The notes beneath the pieces are model-generated. The model made no database searches and was not told the DNA's origin. It saw only the letters and a program-made list of their open reading frames with translations. A DNA stretch of 64,000 nt from Boswellia sacra (taxonomy: Eukaryota > Streptophyta > Magnoliopsida > Sapindales > Burseraceae): positions 248,001-312,000 of the forward strand of contig SNVD02013667.1 in assembly GCA_013180625.2 (NCBI GenBank). Direction: 5' to 3'. A program made the position numbers and the translations under genes. Shown here one piece after another: positions 11,260 to 22,949 of the stretch; position 1 is the stretch's first letter, and the number at the start of each line of letters is the position of its first letter.

Positions 11260-12117
11260 TGCCTAAGGCCTTTCTTAGATTTTCAAATCTTGTTGTATCC
11301 AATGCCTTAGTGAACAAGTCAGTCAATTGTCTATTAGTAGAAATGTGTTAAATGTGTATCACCTTAGACTCTATTAGTTCCCTTATAAAATGGTATCTTA
11401 TGTCAATGTGTTTTGTTCTAGAATGCTGAACAGGATTTTTCAAAATATTTATAGCACTAGTATTATCACAAAACATAGTTGTAGGCTTTTTTTCAATACC
11501 ATAATCACTCAACGTTTGCTTCATCCATAATAGTTGTGTGCAACAACTCCCTAGTGCTATGTATTCAGCTTCAGCAGTTGACAAAGAAATAGAATTTTAT
11601 TTTTTGCTATGCCAAGAAACCAAGTTAGTACCAAGATAAAAACATACTCCTGAGGTACTTTTTCTGTCATCTATATTTTCTGCCCAGTCAGCATCACTAA
11701 ACCCTGCAAGTTAATCATTTGTATCTTTAGAAAACCATATTCCATAATCATGTGTTCTATGAACATATCTGATAATTCTCTTAGCTGCTACAAGATGTGA
11801 TTCTTTGGGATTTGTTTGAAATCTTGCACAAAGTCATACACTAAAGCACAAGTATGGTCTGCTTGTTGTGAGATATAACAAACTGCCAATGATACTTCTA
11901 TACAAACTTGCATTAACATCTTTTGCTGCATTGTCTTACTTCGAGTCTTCATCATGCCATCTGGTGTTCCAATGATAGAACTTGTTGGATGTGTCTTCTG
12001 AATCCATGTGGGTGGATCTTTCTTTTCATCTTCATTCCTGATTGAATTTCTGTTCAAATTTGAGTTGTCAGATGTTACTGTTATGTAGGGTGTAACAACA
12101 GTTATTTCCTCTTTCAT
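11260..12117 (-). pseudogene. copia reverse transcriptase/RNase H with RT core deleted
   Basis: The minus strand reads from an RT N-terminal linker (about 12000-11930, ending near TRSK) straight into the C-terminal RT region (YRSIIG-like, ASRPDI-like and RYVHRT-like motifs in shifted frames, about 11930-11640). The whole catalytic core with YVDD is absent between them. RNase H follows as an open 78-codon stretch (11584-11348) starting MSTAEAEYIALGSC with the expected acidic and CDN motifs. The sharp junction implies an internal deletion of several hundred bases. The element is therefore not autonomous. Confidence 0.8.
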
Positions 12118-13140
12118 AACAGAATCATCTTTATTACTATTGCTATTTCATTTGATTTTTCTGTTTCTTCTGTGAAGGTGGTTATGTTTTCCTCTTGTGA
12201 GTACTTTGCATAATAATCTAGATCATCAAATACTACGTTTGCAGATTCCATGATTGCCTCAGTTCTCAGATTGTAAACTTGAAATGTTTTACTATTTTGT
12301 GTATATCCCACAAAGACTGCTTCATCACTCTTTGGATCTAATTTTCCTAATTGCTCTCTGTCATTTAAGATATAACACCTGCATCCAAAAATATGAAAAT
12401 ATTTCAAATTAGGTTTTCTAGCTTTCAAGATTTCATAAGGTGTTTGATTAGTGCCGGGTCTAAAAAAAACTCTATTTGAAATATAACAAGCAATGCTTAT
12501 TGCTTCAGCCTATAGCCTTTTTGTCAACTTCTTGCTATTGAGCATTACTCTAGCAATTTCTTGAAGAGTTCTATTCTTCCTTTCCACAATGCCATTCTGT
12601 TCAAGGGTTTTAAGGGCGGAAAATTCATGTTCAATGCCATGATATTAGCAAAAATCAGCATAGCTAACATTCTCAAAATATTTGCCATGATCACTTCTTA
12701 TTCTCACAATTCTGCCAATGTTCCTATTTTGCTCATTTTCAAGCTTAACACAAAGATTCCTGAAAGCCTCAAAAGTGTCAGATTTTCTTTAATGAAATCA
12801 ACCCAAGTATATCTAGAAAAATCATTCACACAAACAAATATGTATCTCTTACCTATAATGCTTTCAATTTGTACAGGACCCATAAGATCCATGTGAAGCA
12901 AATCAAGTATTTTGGATGTGCTAAGATGTGGATTTGATTTGTGTGAACTTCTAATTTGTTTTCTTATTTGACATGGTCTACAAATTTCATTAACTTTGTC
13001 ATCAAGTTTAGGAACTCCTTTTACAGTACCTAACTTAGTTAATTTAACCAAGTCTTTGTAATTTAAGCGTCCTAATGTTTGATGCCACAATTCTAAATCC
13101 GAAATCCGAAATCCTAACTTGAAATGCAATCTTTACCAAA
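12118..13140 (-). pseudogene. copia integrase, frameshifted
   Basis: The segment 13129-12704 holds the GAG-pre-integrase/zinc-binding part (HQTLGRLNY, CRPCQIRKQ) and the start of the integrase core (HMDLMGPV, FVCVNDFSRYTWV). The middle of the core is spread over other frames near 12700-12430. The C-terminal part reappears at 12428-12114 (YFHIFGCRCYILN, GYTQNSKTFQVYN). At least two frame changes and stops prevent a full integrase. It lies between protease and RT, as in all Ty1-copia elements. Confidence 0.8.
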
Positions 13141-13389
13141 TAACAATTATCCAAAGATCTATTACCTTCTTGAATGCATTTACCAAAATTATCTAAGATC
13201 ATGCATTTATTTTATGTGAAATGAACAATATACTTGTCATCACAAACTTGACTAATACTAATAAGATTAGCTTTCAAACCTTCAACCAATAAGACATTTT
13301 GAAATTTGGGTAGGCCTTTGACATTCAAAGTGCCTTTACCAATGATCTTACTCTTTGCTCCATCTCCATAGATAACATTTCCTTCCCTG

Positions 13390-13500
13390 CATACTTTAAG
13401 ATCTGTTAAAAACTATTTATTTTCAATCATGTGCCTGGAACAACCACTGTCAAAATACCACAAACCATTAGAAGTATGTTCAAGAGTAGTAAGAGCAACA
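13390..13500 (-). pseudogene. copia aspartic protease active-site region
   Basis: Minus-strand translation gives WYFDSGCSRHMIEN around 13475-13430, the copia protease motif DSGCSRHM. No long open frame surrounds it. Confidence 0.7.
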
Positions 13501-13585
13501 TGGCATATTGTATTGTCTTTCTTAACCCACTGCAATTGTGATTTTGGTAATAGTTTGAATTGTTTTGACCTTTTATGCTAAAGAT

Positions 13586-15262
13586 TCAATAATTTAAAGC
13601 ATTTAGGTCTAATATGTCCATTTTTACCAAAAAATAACAAATTGGAATGAATTTCCTTACCTTTTTAAGACCGGATTTGAAAGAACTCAGAGGAGAGACA
13701 AATGTCTCATTGCTCTTAGAATTAGGACTTGACTTTAAAGAGTTAAGTTCAGAATTCTTACTTGATGTTGAAGCTTTCACAAAAACTGTTTTCGATGAAG
13801 ATGCAATATTACCTTCTGTATACCCTAATCTATGTTTATTGGAGTTGTCTCTTCCAAGACTCAAAACCTGATCAAGTTTGGCTGCTCCAATTTTGAGTTG
13901 ATCAATACACCTCTTGCTTTCAACCAGTTCTGTTGTAATTTTCTCAATATGTGCTGTTTTGTCTGTCAAAACATTCTCCAGTTCTATGATATGGTTTTCA
14001 GTATAAGATTTTTCACATTCCAACACCTTAAATTTCTTTTTCAAGGTTTTGATTTCTTCTTTCTGACTCAGCCATTCACCATAGAGTGCATTGTATGTTT
14101 CTTACAACTCTTCATAGCATTCTGGTCCATCTTCTTCATCTGAATGATCAACACTGGTTCTACAATTTTCTATTATATCAAACATAACAGCTTTCCCTTT
14201 ATTAGCTGTAGATGCAGTAAATGCAACAAAATTGCTCATGCGATCTTGATCTTCTGAATCCGATTCTGATTCATCACTCCAGGTTGCTGTCAGGCCTTTG
14301 TTCTTCTTCTTAAGGTTAGCATATTCAGACTGAATATGCCCGTAACCAGAACATTTATAACATTGAATCTGCCCTTTCTTTTTAGGTTGTTTTGGCTTCT
14401 TCTTGTCATTCTCCTTGTTGAACTTCCTGAATTTGACTTCGTTTGAGTTTGATGGCTTTCCTTGATTCTTTTTACTGAAATTTCTTTTTCATGAACTTGA
14501 CATAGTTTCTTGTCAAAAAAGCAATCTGTTTTGAATCAGTTTCATCAAGTTTATCATTATTTTCATCATCAGATTTTTTAGTTTTCACATTAAATGCAAT
14601 GCTTTTTTCTTTTTGCTTTCTAGTACTTTGATTAATTTCAAAGTCTTGGAGCTAATCAGTTCGTCAACCCTCATCTCATCAGTGTTTTTAACATCCTCAA
14701 TGGCTGAAATTTTAGGTTGAAATTTATTTGGGACAGACCTAATTATTTTTCTAACAATTTCTGCATCAGTGAAAATTTTTCCAAGCATGTATGCTGAATT
14801 TGTGATATGACATATCTCAAAGTAAAACTCAGAGATCGATTCATCCTCATGCATCATCAAATTTTCAAATTGAGAATTAAGTCTCATCAATTTAGATCTT
14901 TTAAAAGATGTGGTACCTTCATGTTTTACCTCAAGTATGTCCCATGCTTCTTTGGCCACTTTGCATCTAGAAATCTGACCGAAATTGTTTAAGTCCATTG
15001 CTGCAAAAATTGCATTGAGAGCCTTTGAATTCCAGCTAGAACGTCGGTATCCTTCATCAGTCCATTCATCCTCTGGTTTGGTTTTGGAATCACCAAAAGC
15101 ATTCAACTTTGTTGGTGGTGTCCATCCTTTAAGCACACTAGTCCATGCCCTGTCATCAAGAGATTTGATATACATCATCATTCTTACCTTCCAATATGAG
15201 TAATGACCATCATCAAGAATAAGTGGTTGTGTTCCGGATCTTCCATTACGAATAAACTCCAT
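13586..15262 (-). pseudogene. copia gag (UBN2-type) with coiled-coil linker
   Basis: A 225-codon open frame (15262-14585) starts MEFIRNGRSGTQ and shows UBN2-type gag features: YWKVRM, KGWTPP, AKEAWDILEVKHEGT and LINSQFENL-like text. It is followed by a zinc knuckle near 14322-14363 (CYKCSGYGHIQSEY), where the last Cys of CX2CX4HX4C is Tyr. A second open part (14044-13586) is rich in Glu/Lys/Leu and looks like a coiled coil before the protease. Frame changes separate the parts, so the copy is probably inactive. Confidence 0.8.
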
Positions 15263-15310
15263 CCTTCCAGATCAACGTGATCGTTTTCTTCACTTGTCTA
15301 TCATGAACCT

Positions 15311-15324
15311 GCTTTGATACCAAT
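15311..15324 (-). other. primer binding site (initiator tRNA-Met type)
   Basis: The reverse complement reads TTGGTATCAAAGC immediately inside the right LTR. This matches the TGGTATCAGAGC PBS of plant copia elements except for one base, and it marks the right LTR as the 5' LTR. Confidence 0.85.
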
Positions 15325-16190
15325 TGAAAGTTTTGGAGGTATGCAGTTATAAGAAATATAACAGTAAACGGTAAAGTAAATCGACACAGGAGGATTTTAC
15401 GTGGTTCGGTTATAAAACCTACATCCACGGATAGCTATAGAGCTGCAATTCACTAAGTTCTTGATTGTACAATCTTTAGGATCTTTTACAATGTTGACTC
15501 ACTCTCACACACTGACCTAATCTTTGTAAAACAAAATCCCACCAAGATCTTAAATTCTAGTGAAACTGCCCACTCTCTGTCGTAGATAACTTAACAACAC
15601 GCTAATAAGTTATACATGACAAACGATGTTTGACGCTGAATTATATAAACACTTAACCCCCAAGTTATCCCAAGTGTATACTAACTTATACAGACTTAAT
15701 CAACAACTCATGTATGATTTCTACCTCTCATATATGAATCAAAGACTCAAAGAATCAAACCAATAAAGACATTCCAATTTGCATTGGAGCTCTCTTCTTG
15801 ATTGTTGGAATGTCGAAACAAAAACTCACACAACACACCACATAATCAGCATACTCCATTATGTAGAAATAACTTTGTATATATAGTGGTATGCCTGGAT
15901 GAAATCTCCTAGAAATCCTGTAAAAATCTAAATCAAAATCACATTAGGATTAGGAGAAATAAAATAGGAAGTGTTATAATTAAACTCTTAAAGGAATTAG
16001 GACAAATAAATATTCTTCTATTCTAATTAAGATACTATATTCTAATCTAAGGAGATATTTATTATAAATCAAATACTTCCAAAAATATAATTCTAGAAAC
16101 AATAAAATAAGGAACAAAATAATATTCTTGTTTTATCACAAGTTGGACAAAAATCATAACATGCATGGCACATGCATGTTGACACCAACA
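15325..16190 (-). repeat. 5' LTR of Sirevirus-type element
   Basis: Matches 7081-7945 throughout. It starts TGAAAG and ends CCAACA on the + strand. It is bounded inside by the PBS and outside by TACCG, the partner of GACCG at 7076-7080. Confidence 0.92.
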
Positions 16191-16513
16191 TACCGGTTCT
16201 CCATGCCCACTCTTTGCCCTGTATAGGGGCTGAAGCAGATTAGCAGATAAAAAATTATATTTAAGACTCTGAGCATGAATGTCTGCATTATTAATTTATT
16301 AGTGAGGCCAATGTTGAAGTGAATCGATGAGTGTATTGGTTATTTGGATTTGTATAGTTATGAAAAATATTCCCTACAATTTCCATGCCTAATCATGTCA
16401 CGTAGGCCAATCCAGGCCAAGAGGCTGAAAACTAAACTAACACTAATCAAAATGAGAAAGTCTGGTAAGCCCTAAACATGGCACAACTAAAGACAAATAA
16501 GGATGTGGACAAA
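16191..16513. other. duplicated CXE-flank block, no gene
   Basis: The first part ('gccctgtataggggctgaagcagatta') matches 60755-60785 downstream of another CXE copy. From about 16285 to 16510 it matches 46290-46500, sharing 'ttagtgaggccaatgttgaa'. This is evidence of block duplication of CXE intergenic DNA. No coding seen. Confidence 0.6.
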
Positions 16514-16723
16514 TGATACCAAGTTGGAAAAACAGAATCTAGAGAGTTAGCTATCGGACTGAGATTTTTATCTTTCTTATTCAATCATGATGTAGATTTT
16601 ACAATTGATACATATATATACAAAGTCAATCGTGAGCTTAAGTACTCATTTGCGGAGCTGGCAGCTATATAATTTCCTAATTAACTAACTATCTAACTAA
16701 TATTATACCTTGCTTATTTAACA
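16514..16723 (-). repeat. short copia LTR remnant with PBS-like end
   Basis: Read on the minus strand the segment starts TGTTAAATAAGC, contains a TATATATA motif and ends CCAACTTGGTATCA, that is, an LTR end plus the first bases of a Met-type PBS. It is absent from the otherwise similar block at 46500-46830. No target duplication was identified, so the boundaries are approximate. Confidence 0.4.
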
Positions 16724-16874
16724 CTTGTCTTCAGCAGTGCAGCTGCCTTAATACATATATATGACTGTATAAATCTATATTAATCTTAATATCTGACTTA
16801 GACATAATTGGACGCATTGGTGTGCCTTTGCAAGTACCCTTGCCTGCTTGGAGAAGAGGTTTAGTGGAACATTC
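16724..16874. other. duplicated CXE upstream block (left part)
   Basis: Matches 46815-46950 ('ttaatcttaatatctgacttag', 'gcctttgcaagtaccc', 'ggagaagaggtt'). The block is cut at 16874 by the next copia element and resumes at 23295. Confidence 0.65.
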
Positions 16875-17212
16875 TAAACAAGTAAATCAATTTGTGATAA
16901 AAGGGAAGCACGCTTCTTTCATTGATGAGCAAAACATTATATACAAGATACAAGTTGAATATTACAGCAAGTATTAATAACAAGCTTTACACACGATAAC
17001 AAATTAGCCAGCAAAGATATTTTGAGATTTTCTGTAATTAAGGAGAATGGGATTTGATTTGTTTTCCTCTTCAGACTTGGTTTGGTAATCAAGAAGAATA
17101 GGATTGGATTTGTTTTCCTCTTCAGATTTAGTTTCCTCTTCAGACTTGGATTTGTATACCTTTTCAGATTTGTTTTCTTGAAAGCTTCCAAGTATACTTC
17201 GATTCATTAACA
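16875..17212 (-). repeat. 3' LTR of second copia, with internal short repeats
   Basis: Near-identical to 22950-23292. At 17041-17180 a unit of about 18-40 bases around 'cctcttcagacttggttt' recurs three to four times. It is open in one minus frame as a KSEEENKSNP repeat, which is not a real protein. Next to it on the right is 'tgccccctcaagc', the complement of a polypurine tract. Confidence 0.88.
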
Positions 17213-17439
17213 TGCCCCCTCAAGCTGGCTTGTGAAAGGCAGTGAACACCCAGTTTCGAAACAACATGAAAGTATCTTTAAGTAACGGTTTGGTGAAAAT
17301 ATCAGTAGGTTGAAGAAATATATCGAGTAACAAGATGCCCTATAGTAACTTTTTCACAAATAAAGTAATAATCCAACTCAATAGTTTAGAACGAGCATCA
17401 AATATAGGATTAACAGACAAATGAAGAGCACTAACATTA

Positions 17440-18790
17440 TCACAAACAAGTGAGGAGCCCAAGAAAGGGAGACGCCAAGTTCGCGAAGAAGAAAAGTTAG
17501 CCAGGTAAGCTCTGCAGCAGTAGATGCCATGGATCGATACTCAGCTTCAAAACTAGAATGAGAGACAGTAGGTTGCATTTTGGAACTCAAGAAACATAAT
17601 TTGCACCAAGAAAAACACAAAAACCACTATTGCTACGCCTTGTAATAGGGCAACCAGCCCAATAAGCATCGCTAAAAACATATAGAGAAATGAGACTTTG
17701 AGAAAGAAAGTGAATACCATAATTTTGAGTACCTTTAAGATACCATAAAATGCGCTTGACAACTTTAAGGTGGACCATAGTAGGATTGTTAAAATGTTGA
17801 CAAACATGGTTGACAGCATAAGTGATGTCGGGTTGAGTAAAAGCGAGATACTGCAAGGCACCAACTATGCTACAAAAATTTGAAACATCGATAGGTATGT
17901 CTGTGAGATTAGATTTGCTTTTAATGGCCATTGGCATAGCAAATGAGGCACTCTCAAGCATATGTGTTTGAATGAAAGGATCTTTGATATATTTCTGTTG
18001 AGATAGAAAAACACCTCCAGAGAAAGAAGTGATTTCAACACCAAGAAAATAATGTAGTGATCCCAAATTTTTAATTGCGAACTCAATACCAAGCTGAAAA
18101 ATCAGATCCTTGAGAAAAAAATCATCAACATAAATAAGAAGCACAGTTTTAATAATGCTAGTGCGATAGATAAAAAGTGAAGAATTAGCCTTGCTGCAAT
18201 AAAAATCAAGAAGAAGCGAAAACCTGGAGAGACGATCAAACCAAGCCCTAGGAGCTTGTTTGAGACCATACAAAGATTTCTTTAAGAAACAAACGTGATC
18301 AGATTTTGTAAAATCAATAAATCTAAGCGGTTGCTCCATATAAATGGTCTTTTTCAGACGGTCATATAAGAAGGCATTCTTCACATCAAGTTGTTGCAGC
18401 TTCTAATTGAAAGTGAGAGATGAAGCAATAACAAGACGAATGGTAGTTGGCTTAACAATGGGACTAAAGGTCTCATCATAATCTTCGTTGAAAACTTAAG
18501 TAAAGACTTTGGCGACCAAAGGGGCTTTAAAACGATCAATTGAGCCATCCTCTTTAGTTTTGATATGATACACCCATTTTGAGCCAACAATATTAACATC
18601 AGATGGTCTTGGAACAAGCTCCCAAGTATCATTATCTCGAAGTGCTTGAATCTCAATCTGCATAGCTTCAACCCATCGAAGATCCTTAAAGGCAGACTTG
18701 AGAGATTTTGGTTCCTGAGGAAAACTTGAATTACATGAACCAATAATGGCTGGAGTGGCATAATCACGCAAGTAAGCAGGAGGATGTTTA
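17440..18790 (-). pseudogene. copia reverse transcriptase and RNase H, frameshifted
   Basis: The RT N-terminal part is at 18771-18496 (WVEAMQIEIQALRDNDTWELV, VGSKWVYHIKTKEDG). RT core to C-terminus is at 18384-17587 (LYGLKQAPRAWFDRL, LLIYVDDF catalytic motif, LGSLHYFLGVE, YRSIVGALQYL-like). RNase H is at about 17560-17440 (SSFEAEYRSMASTAAELTW). Breaks include a frame change between 18496 and 18384, a deletion just after YVDD, and a shift before RNase H. The catalytic Asp pair is retained. The order agrees with Ty1-copia. Confidence 0.85.
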
Positions 18791-19547
18791 TTTTTGATTG
18801 GCTGAGAGAACCTTCCAAAATTTCCTGAGTCGAGTTTGTGGAATTATCATGTGTAGGTAGACTAGTAGTAGATTCCGCAGGCAAGTCTGCCAAGGAAGTA
18901 ACATTTTTGAGGTAATCTGGTTCGGCATGATTGTCTATGCAGATTGATTCAGAATGGTTGGAAGTATTAGTTGCATTAATGAGAGAAGAACCTGCAACAT
19001 AATCATCATCACAATTAAAACAATTAATGTTAGAGAATTCTAAATTTAACTCAGAAGGTTCCATGGGTAGAGAAGCGAGATTTGGAAGTTTGGCTGCATT
19101 TTCCTTTTTGCCAACCCACTCATCCAGCGAAGGAAATTCAGAAAAATTAAAAGAGGAGCTCTCATCAACTTTAGTAGCATTGTAAGGAAAAATTCCTTCA
19201 TTGAAGACGACATGTCAAGAAAGAAAAACCCGTTTACTTTTAGGCTCTAGACAACGATATCCTTTATGAATCAGACTATAACCAACAAAAATGCAAGCAT
19301 AGGCTTTCTTTTTAAATTTTGAGCCCTTTCGATGGCGTAAAGAAGGAAAACATTGGCATCCACACTTGTAAGCCACTATAGTCAAGATTTCTATTATAAA
19401 GCTTGTAATATGGACTGTCATTCTGCAAAACTCAAGAAGGTAGGTGATTAATAAGATAGACCACAGTAGAAAAAGCTTCAACCCATAAGGATAAAGGTAA
19501 ATTTGCATGGATAACATTGTAAGCCCGGTTTCAACTACATGCCTATG
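18791..19547 (-). pseudogene. copia integrase C-terminal part
   Basis: Pieces in several minus frames encode the integrase C-terminal SH3-like region (about 19330-19215, with KKAYACIFVGYSLIHKGYRCLEP). The variable integrase-RT linker follows (19064-18780, acidic and Ser/Thr-rich). The upstream end is interrupted at 19547 by the solo LTR. Confidence 0.7.
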
Positions 19548-20928
19548 TGATGAACACTTAAATATGTATGTTTAATAAGAGCTTAGTTCATCATATTGCA
19601 TTAATAGTGTCATTAAATTCCTCAACTTAAGCATATTTGTAGTCTTTGCATCTTTGGAATTAACTTCGTTTTAATTTTGGTTTTGTTACAGGTTCGGTAA
19701 AATAGGCATAACTCTCTATTTATAGATCAGAATGATGCAATTCTTAATGTTTTTGAAAGCTGATTCAATTGTCTACAAGATTTCATTTCACAAGCATCAT
19801 CAAATTCGGGCTATTAGTGGACCAAAATTGGGCTTGAAGTGAACCCATCTACAGTCTTAGCCTAGTCTGACCAGACCTCAGTATTTGGACCGTATCTCTC
19901 AAAATACGTATCCAAATTGTGCAAATAAATATGTTCTAGAAAGCTGAGAGAAATATCTACAACTTTCATGAAGACATGTGATTAAAATTCACAACATTTC
20001 GATGTCAAAATTGATGGTCAAAGTCGGTGCCTAATGATCCCAATTGTCAAAGATATTTACAACTAATATTTGACAATTATGCCCTTGTAATTTGACAAGT
20101 TTGCCCCTGGATGTATCTATAAATAGAGGTGCCTTGTGACCCATTAGGGCATCTTGGCCTTGGCTGGAACATTTTGGCTTTGGCTAGGATCTTGTATTGT
20201 GTTTTCTGTGTTTATGTTATTAATGAATTTCCTTTTTCTTGCATTTTATTTTCTCTCTATTATAATGTTCTTCTAATTTCTCTCTTGCTAAGGTGAAAGG
20301 GTGAAACCCTTGATATGAGAGTAAGGATTCTCTAACCCTTAATATGTGCTTAATAATCATAATTTTGTGTTGTTTATTTTATATGATTTATATTTATTTT
20401 CTTAATCAATCTTGACACCACTCGTAAAGTAGAGGTCTTGATCCATTGTCGACAATCATTGGCACATCAAATGCTTGGATCCTTTCTAGATGTCGTATGG
20501 TTCTTTCTTACTGACACAAATCTAGTTAGGAACCTTGATTTGTTGTAGACATATGGAGATTGGCACATTGGATGCTTGAACTCATTTACAAGTAGTGGTA
20601 TAAATATTGGTAACAAAGAAAATATAATTCATATGACTAAAATGGGTTGTTTATCCTCATTCGAAATATTAAGGACGGATCCCCTAACCTTAGCTCTTAT
20701 TATTATTGTGTTAATTTCTCTTGTGTTCATTTATTGTTTATGAACTTGCTCTTTTCTTATTATTTGTTGATATTATCTTGTCATCTCCGTGAATTATCCA
20801 TATAATATTTGCTTACTTATAGTTTGTAGCGCTAAAATCCCCTTCCTCGTGGATCGACCTCGGTCTTACCGGGTTTATTACTTCGACACTCCTATACTTG
20901 GGAGACAATCCTTTTTTCGGATGTGTCA
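19548..20928 (+). mobile_element. solo LTR of gag-only family, nested in copia (TSD CTATG)
   Basis: A 1381-bp segment begins TGATGAACACTT and ends CGGATGTGTCA. It is flanked by CTATG at 19543-19547 and 20929-20933. It contains a TATA box ('ctataaatagagg', about 20110). The same LTR family forms the nest at 27857-38495. It interrupts copia integrase, so it is younger than the copia insertion. Confidence 0.92.
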
Positions 20929-20933
20929 CTATG

Positions 20934-21480
20934 CTTTTGTTCAGCCACTCCATTTTGCTCAGAAGTTTGTGGACATGAAACATGTAATTCAATTCCGCAA
21001 TTCGCAAGATGTCCAAGAAAAGAATGTGAACTGTATTCACCTCCACCATCACACTCGAACATTTTTATTTTTCGATCAAATTAATTCTCAACCAGTTTTT
21101 GAAATTTCATGAAACAATCAAGAAAATCATATTTTTGTTTAAGAGGATATAGCCATGTGAATCTGGAGAAGTCATCTTTAAAAATAGCATAATATCGAAA
21201 ATGTTGATTTGAAGCTATCGAAGTAGGACCCCAAAGATCAGAGTGTATCTTATCAAGAGAAAACTTTGAGATTTTATTAGATCTATTGAAAGGCAGTTTA
21301 CAAATTTTTCCCATTTGGCAGCTAACACATATATTAGGCTTAGATATCCAGTGGGTTAAATCAATAGCTTTTTAATCTTTAACAAAGTAAGCAACTTTGA
21401 ATGAGGATTTCCAAGTCGTAAATGCCAAATAGTTGAAGTAGCATCACCTTTTCTTATTGCACTCAAAGATTCATGTAAAA
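20934..21480 (-). pseudogene. copia integrase N-terminal part
   Basis: The open segment 21314-21081 encodes MGKICKLPF...FSLDKIHSDLWGP and KDDFSRFTWLYPLK, the GAG-pre-integrase end and integrase core start. The zinc-finger His/Cys part is frameshifted around 21480-21320. The core continues beyond the solo LTR at 19547. Confidence 0.75.
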
Positions 21481-21486
21481 CACTGT

Positions 21487-21830
21487 CTAAAACATATAGC
21501 TAGCCTCTCTTATGCCCCTTCCAATTATTCTCGTGTTTTGATCCTTAATAACAAAATCAGTTGATGAGAACTCTATAGTACAAAAATTATCAGATGTAAA
21601 TTTTCCAACAGAGAACAAATTCTTTTTCAAATCAGGCATAACAAGTACATCATTCAGTCTAATTTCCCCTTCTTTAGTAGAGAGACATGCATCACCAATA
21701 TGAGAGATGGATAGTCCATTCCCATCACCAACATAAATTAAATCATTTCCATTGTATGGTGTTATGGTTTTTAAGTTACCTGCGTCGTTGGTCATATGTG
21801 AGGTAGCTCCAGAGTCCACATAAAAGATAG
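21487..21830 (-). pseudogene. copia aspartic protease
   Basis: A 110-codon open segment starts MDSGATSHMTND, carrying the copia protease motif DSGATSHM, and continues with the VLVMPDLKKNLFSVGKF region typical of protease to pre-integrase. It is separated by a short out-of-frame gap from gag upstream. Confidence 0.8.
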
Positions 21831-21867
21831 GATCATTCTCATCATTTATAGTGAGTACAGCAAGTGC

Positions 21868-22949
21868 TTAATTTAGATTTTTGGATCGAAAAGAGTAGTC
21901 GAACCTATGCCAACAATCTATAGTAGTATGATTAGATTTTCCATAGATTTGACATTTAATCTTACCACTATTTTTAAAATCATTAGGACATGGTTGTTGT
22001 TGTTGATGTTGTCCTTGATTGTTGCCCAACTTTGGATTATTGACATGGCTCACATTCTGTTTGTTCCAAAATTGATCACCATTTTGGGTATTGTAGCGTC
22101 TAGGTGGAGTGAAACCTCTGCCATGAGAATTAAATTGACCTCTTTCACCACCACCATGTCTTCCTCTTCCACGGCCTCGTTGAGAGAAAAAGGCTTGTGC
22201 ATGCTCAATGAATGTTCTCTCTTCATTCCTCTGTGAGGCAAGAGTTTGTTTGTGGCCTTGGAGAGCCAAAACAAACTGACTAAAGGAAGGATATGGTGGT
22301 TTGGAAAGCATAGTAGTGTGAAAATCCATGTATTGGTTTCCAAGGCCGTGAGCAAACTGAAAAACCTTATCAAAATCTGAGATAGGCTTTTGGATTGTAG
22401 CTAAATTGTCATATATTGTTTTAAACTCCTTCAAATATTCATTAACAGAGCGAGAACCTTCTCTGATTCCCATAAGCATATTTTTCAAGTTTCCTTCCTT
22501 TTCAACAGTGAGAGGAAGAAGTTGTTGGATTGAATGCCAAACCTCAAGGCAGTACTGTCTTCAATAAAAATCATGCTAAGAATTTCTTCTTTCATGGTTC
22601 CAAGAAGCTATGAAGTTAACAAGCCATCATTGGTCATCCAGACTTGATGCAATGGATTGGCTCTCTTGTTTCCATCTTTGTCTTCAATTTTTTCAGCAAG
22701 TCTATCACTTGTCATGAGATGGTGATAAAGACCGAGACTGCGGACAAGGGGAATGATCTGAGAATGCCATAAGAGATAATTCATGGTACTTTTTGTGGTG
22801 CTTAGTTTGATAGAAATCAAACTAGAACATTGGTGAAAGGCTTGGATATTGAGTTCAGGTCCTTCCTTCTTGACGGGATGGAGGATTGAAGATGAACACA
22901 TATTTTGTTGGCTGGAATATTGGCTTACGAGTTTAAGGCTTTGATACCA
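21868..22949 (-). pseudogene. copia gag (UBN2-type), nearly complete
   Basis: Two open segments (22901-22608 and 22488-21868) carry a gag starting near 22905, with KLSTTKSTMNYLLWHSQI, VWMTNDGLLTS, VNEYLKEFKTIYDNL and FDKVFQFAHGLG. A Gly/Arg/Gln-rich tail leads to the zinc knuckle CQIYGKSNHTTIDCW, in which the second Cys of CX2CX4HX4C is Tyr. The middle (22608-22488) is in another frame. The PBS (rc TGGTATCAAAGC, 22938-22949) precedes it directly. Confidence 0.82.

Larger units (their letters stand above)
7081..16190 (-). mobile_element. Ty1-copia retrotransposon, Sirevirus-type, 9.1 kb
   Basis: Two LTRs of 865 and 866 bp (7081-7945 and 15325-16190) bound a minus-strand element. Both LTRs read TG...CA. 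The PBS (rc TGGTATCAAAGC, initiator-Met tRNA type) lies beside the right LTR, and a polypurine tract lies beside the left LTR. Flanks GACCG (7076-7080) and TACCG (16191-16195) match at four of five bases. Coding order on the minus strand is gag, protease, integrase, remnant RT/RNase H and an extra env-like ORF. The extra ORF and repeated G-rich polypurine motifs are Sirevirus (SIRE1/Maximus) traits. In the first 190 aligned bases I count about 11 LTR differences, so the insertion is not recent. Confidence 0.9.

Noticed and set aside
17004..17213. KSEEENKSNP-repeat ORFs in the copia LTRs (also at 23079-23318)
   Set aside because: They lie wholly within LTR repeats and recur in both LTRs. They reflect non-coding repeat units.
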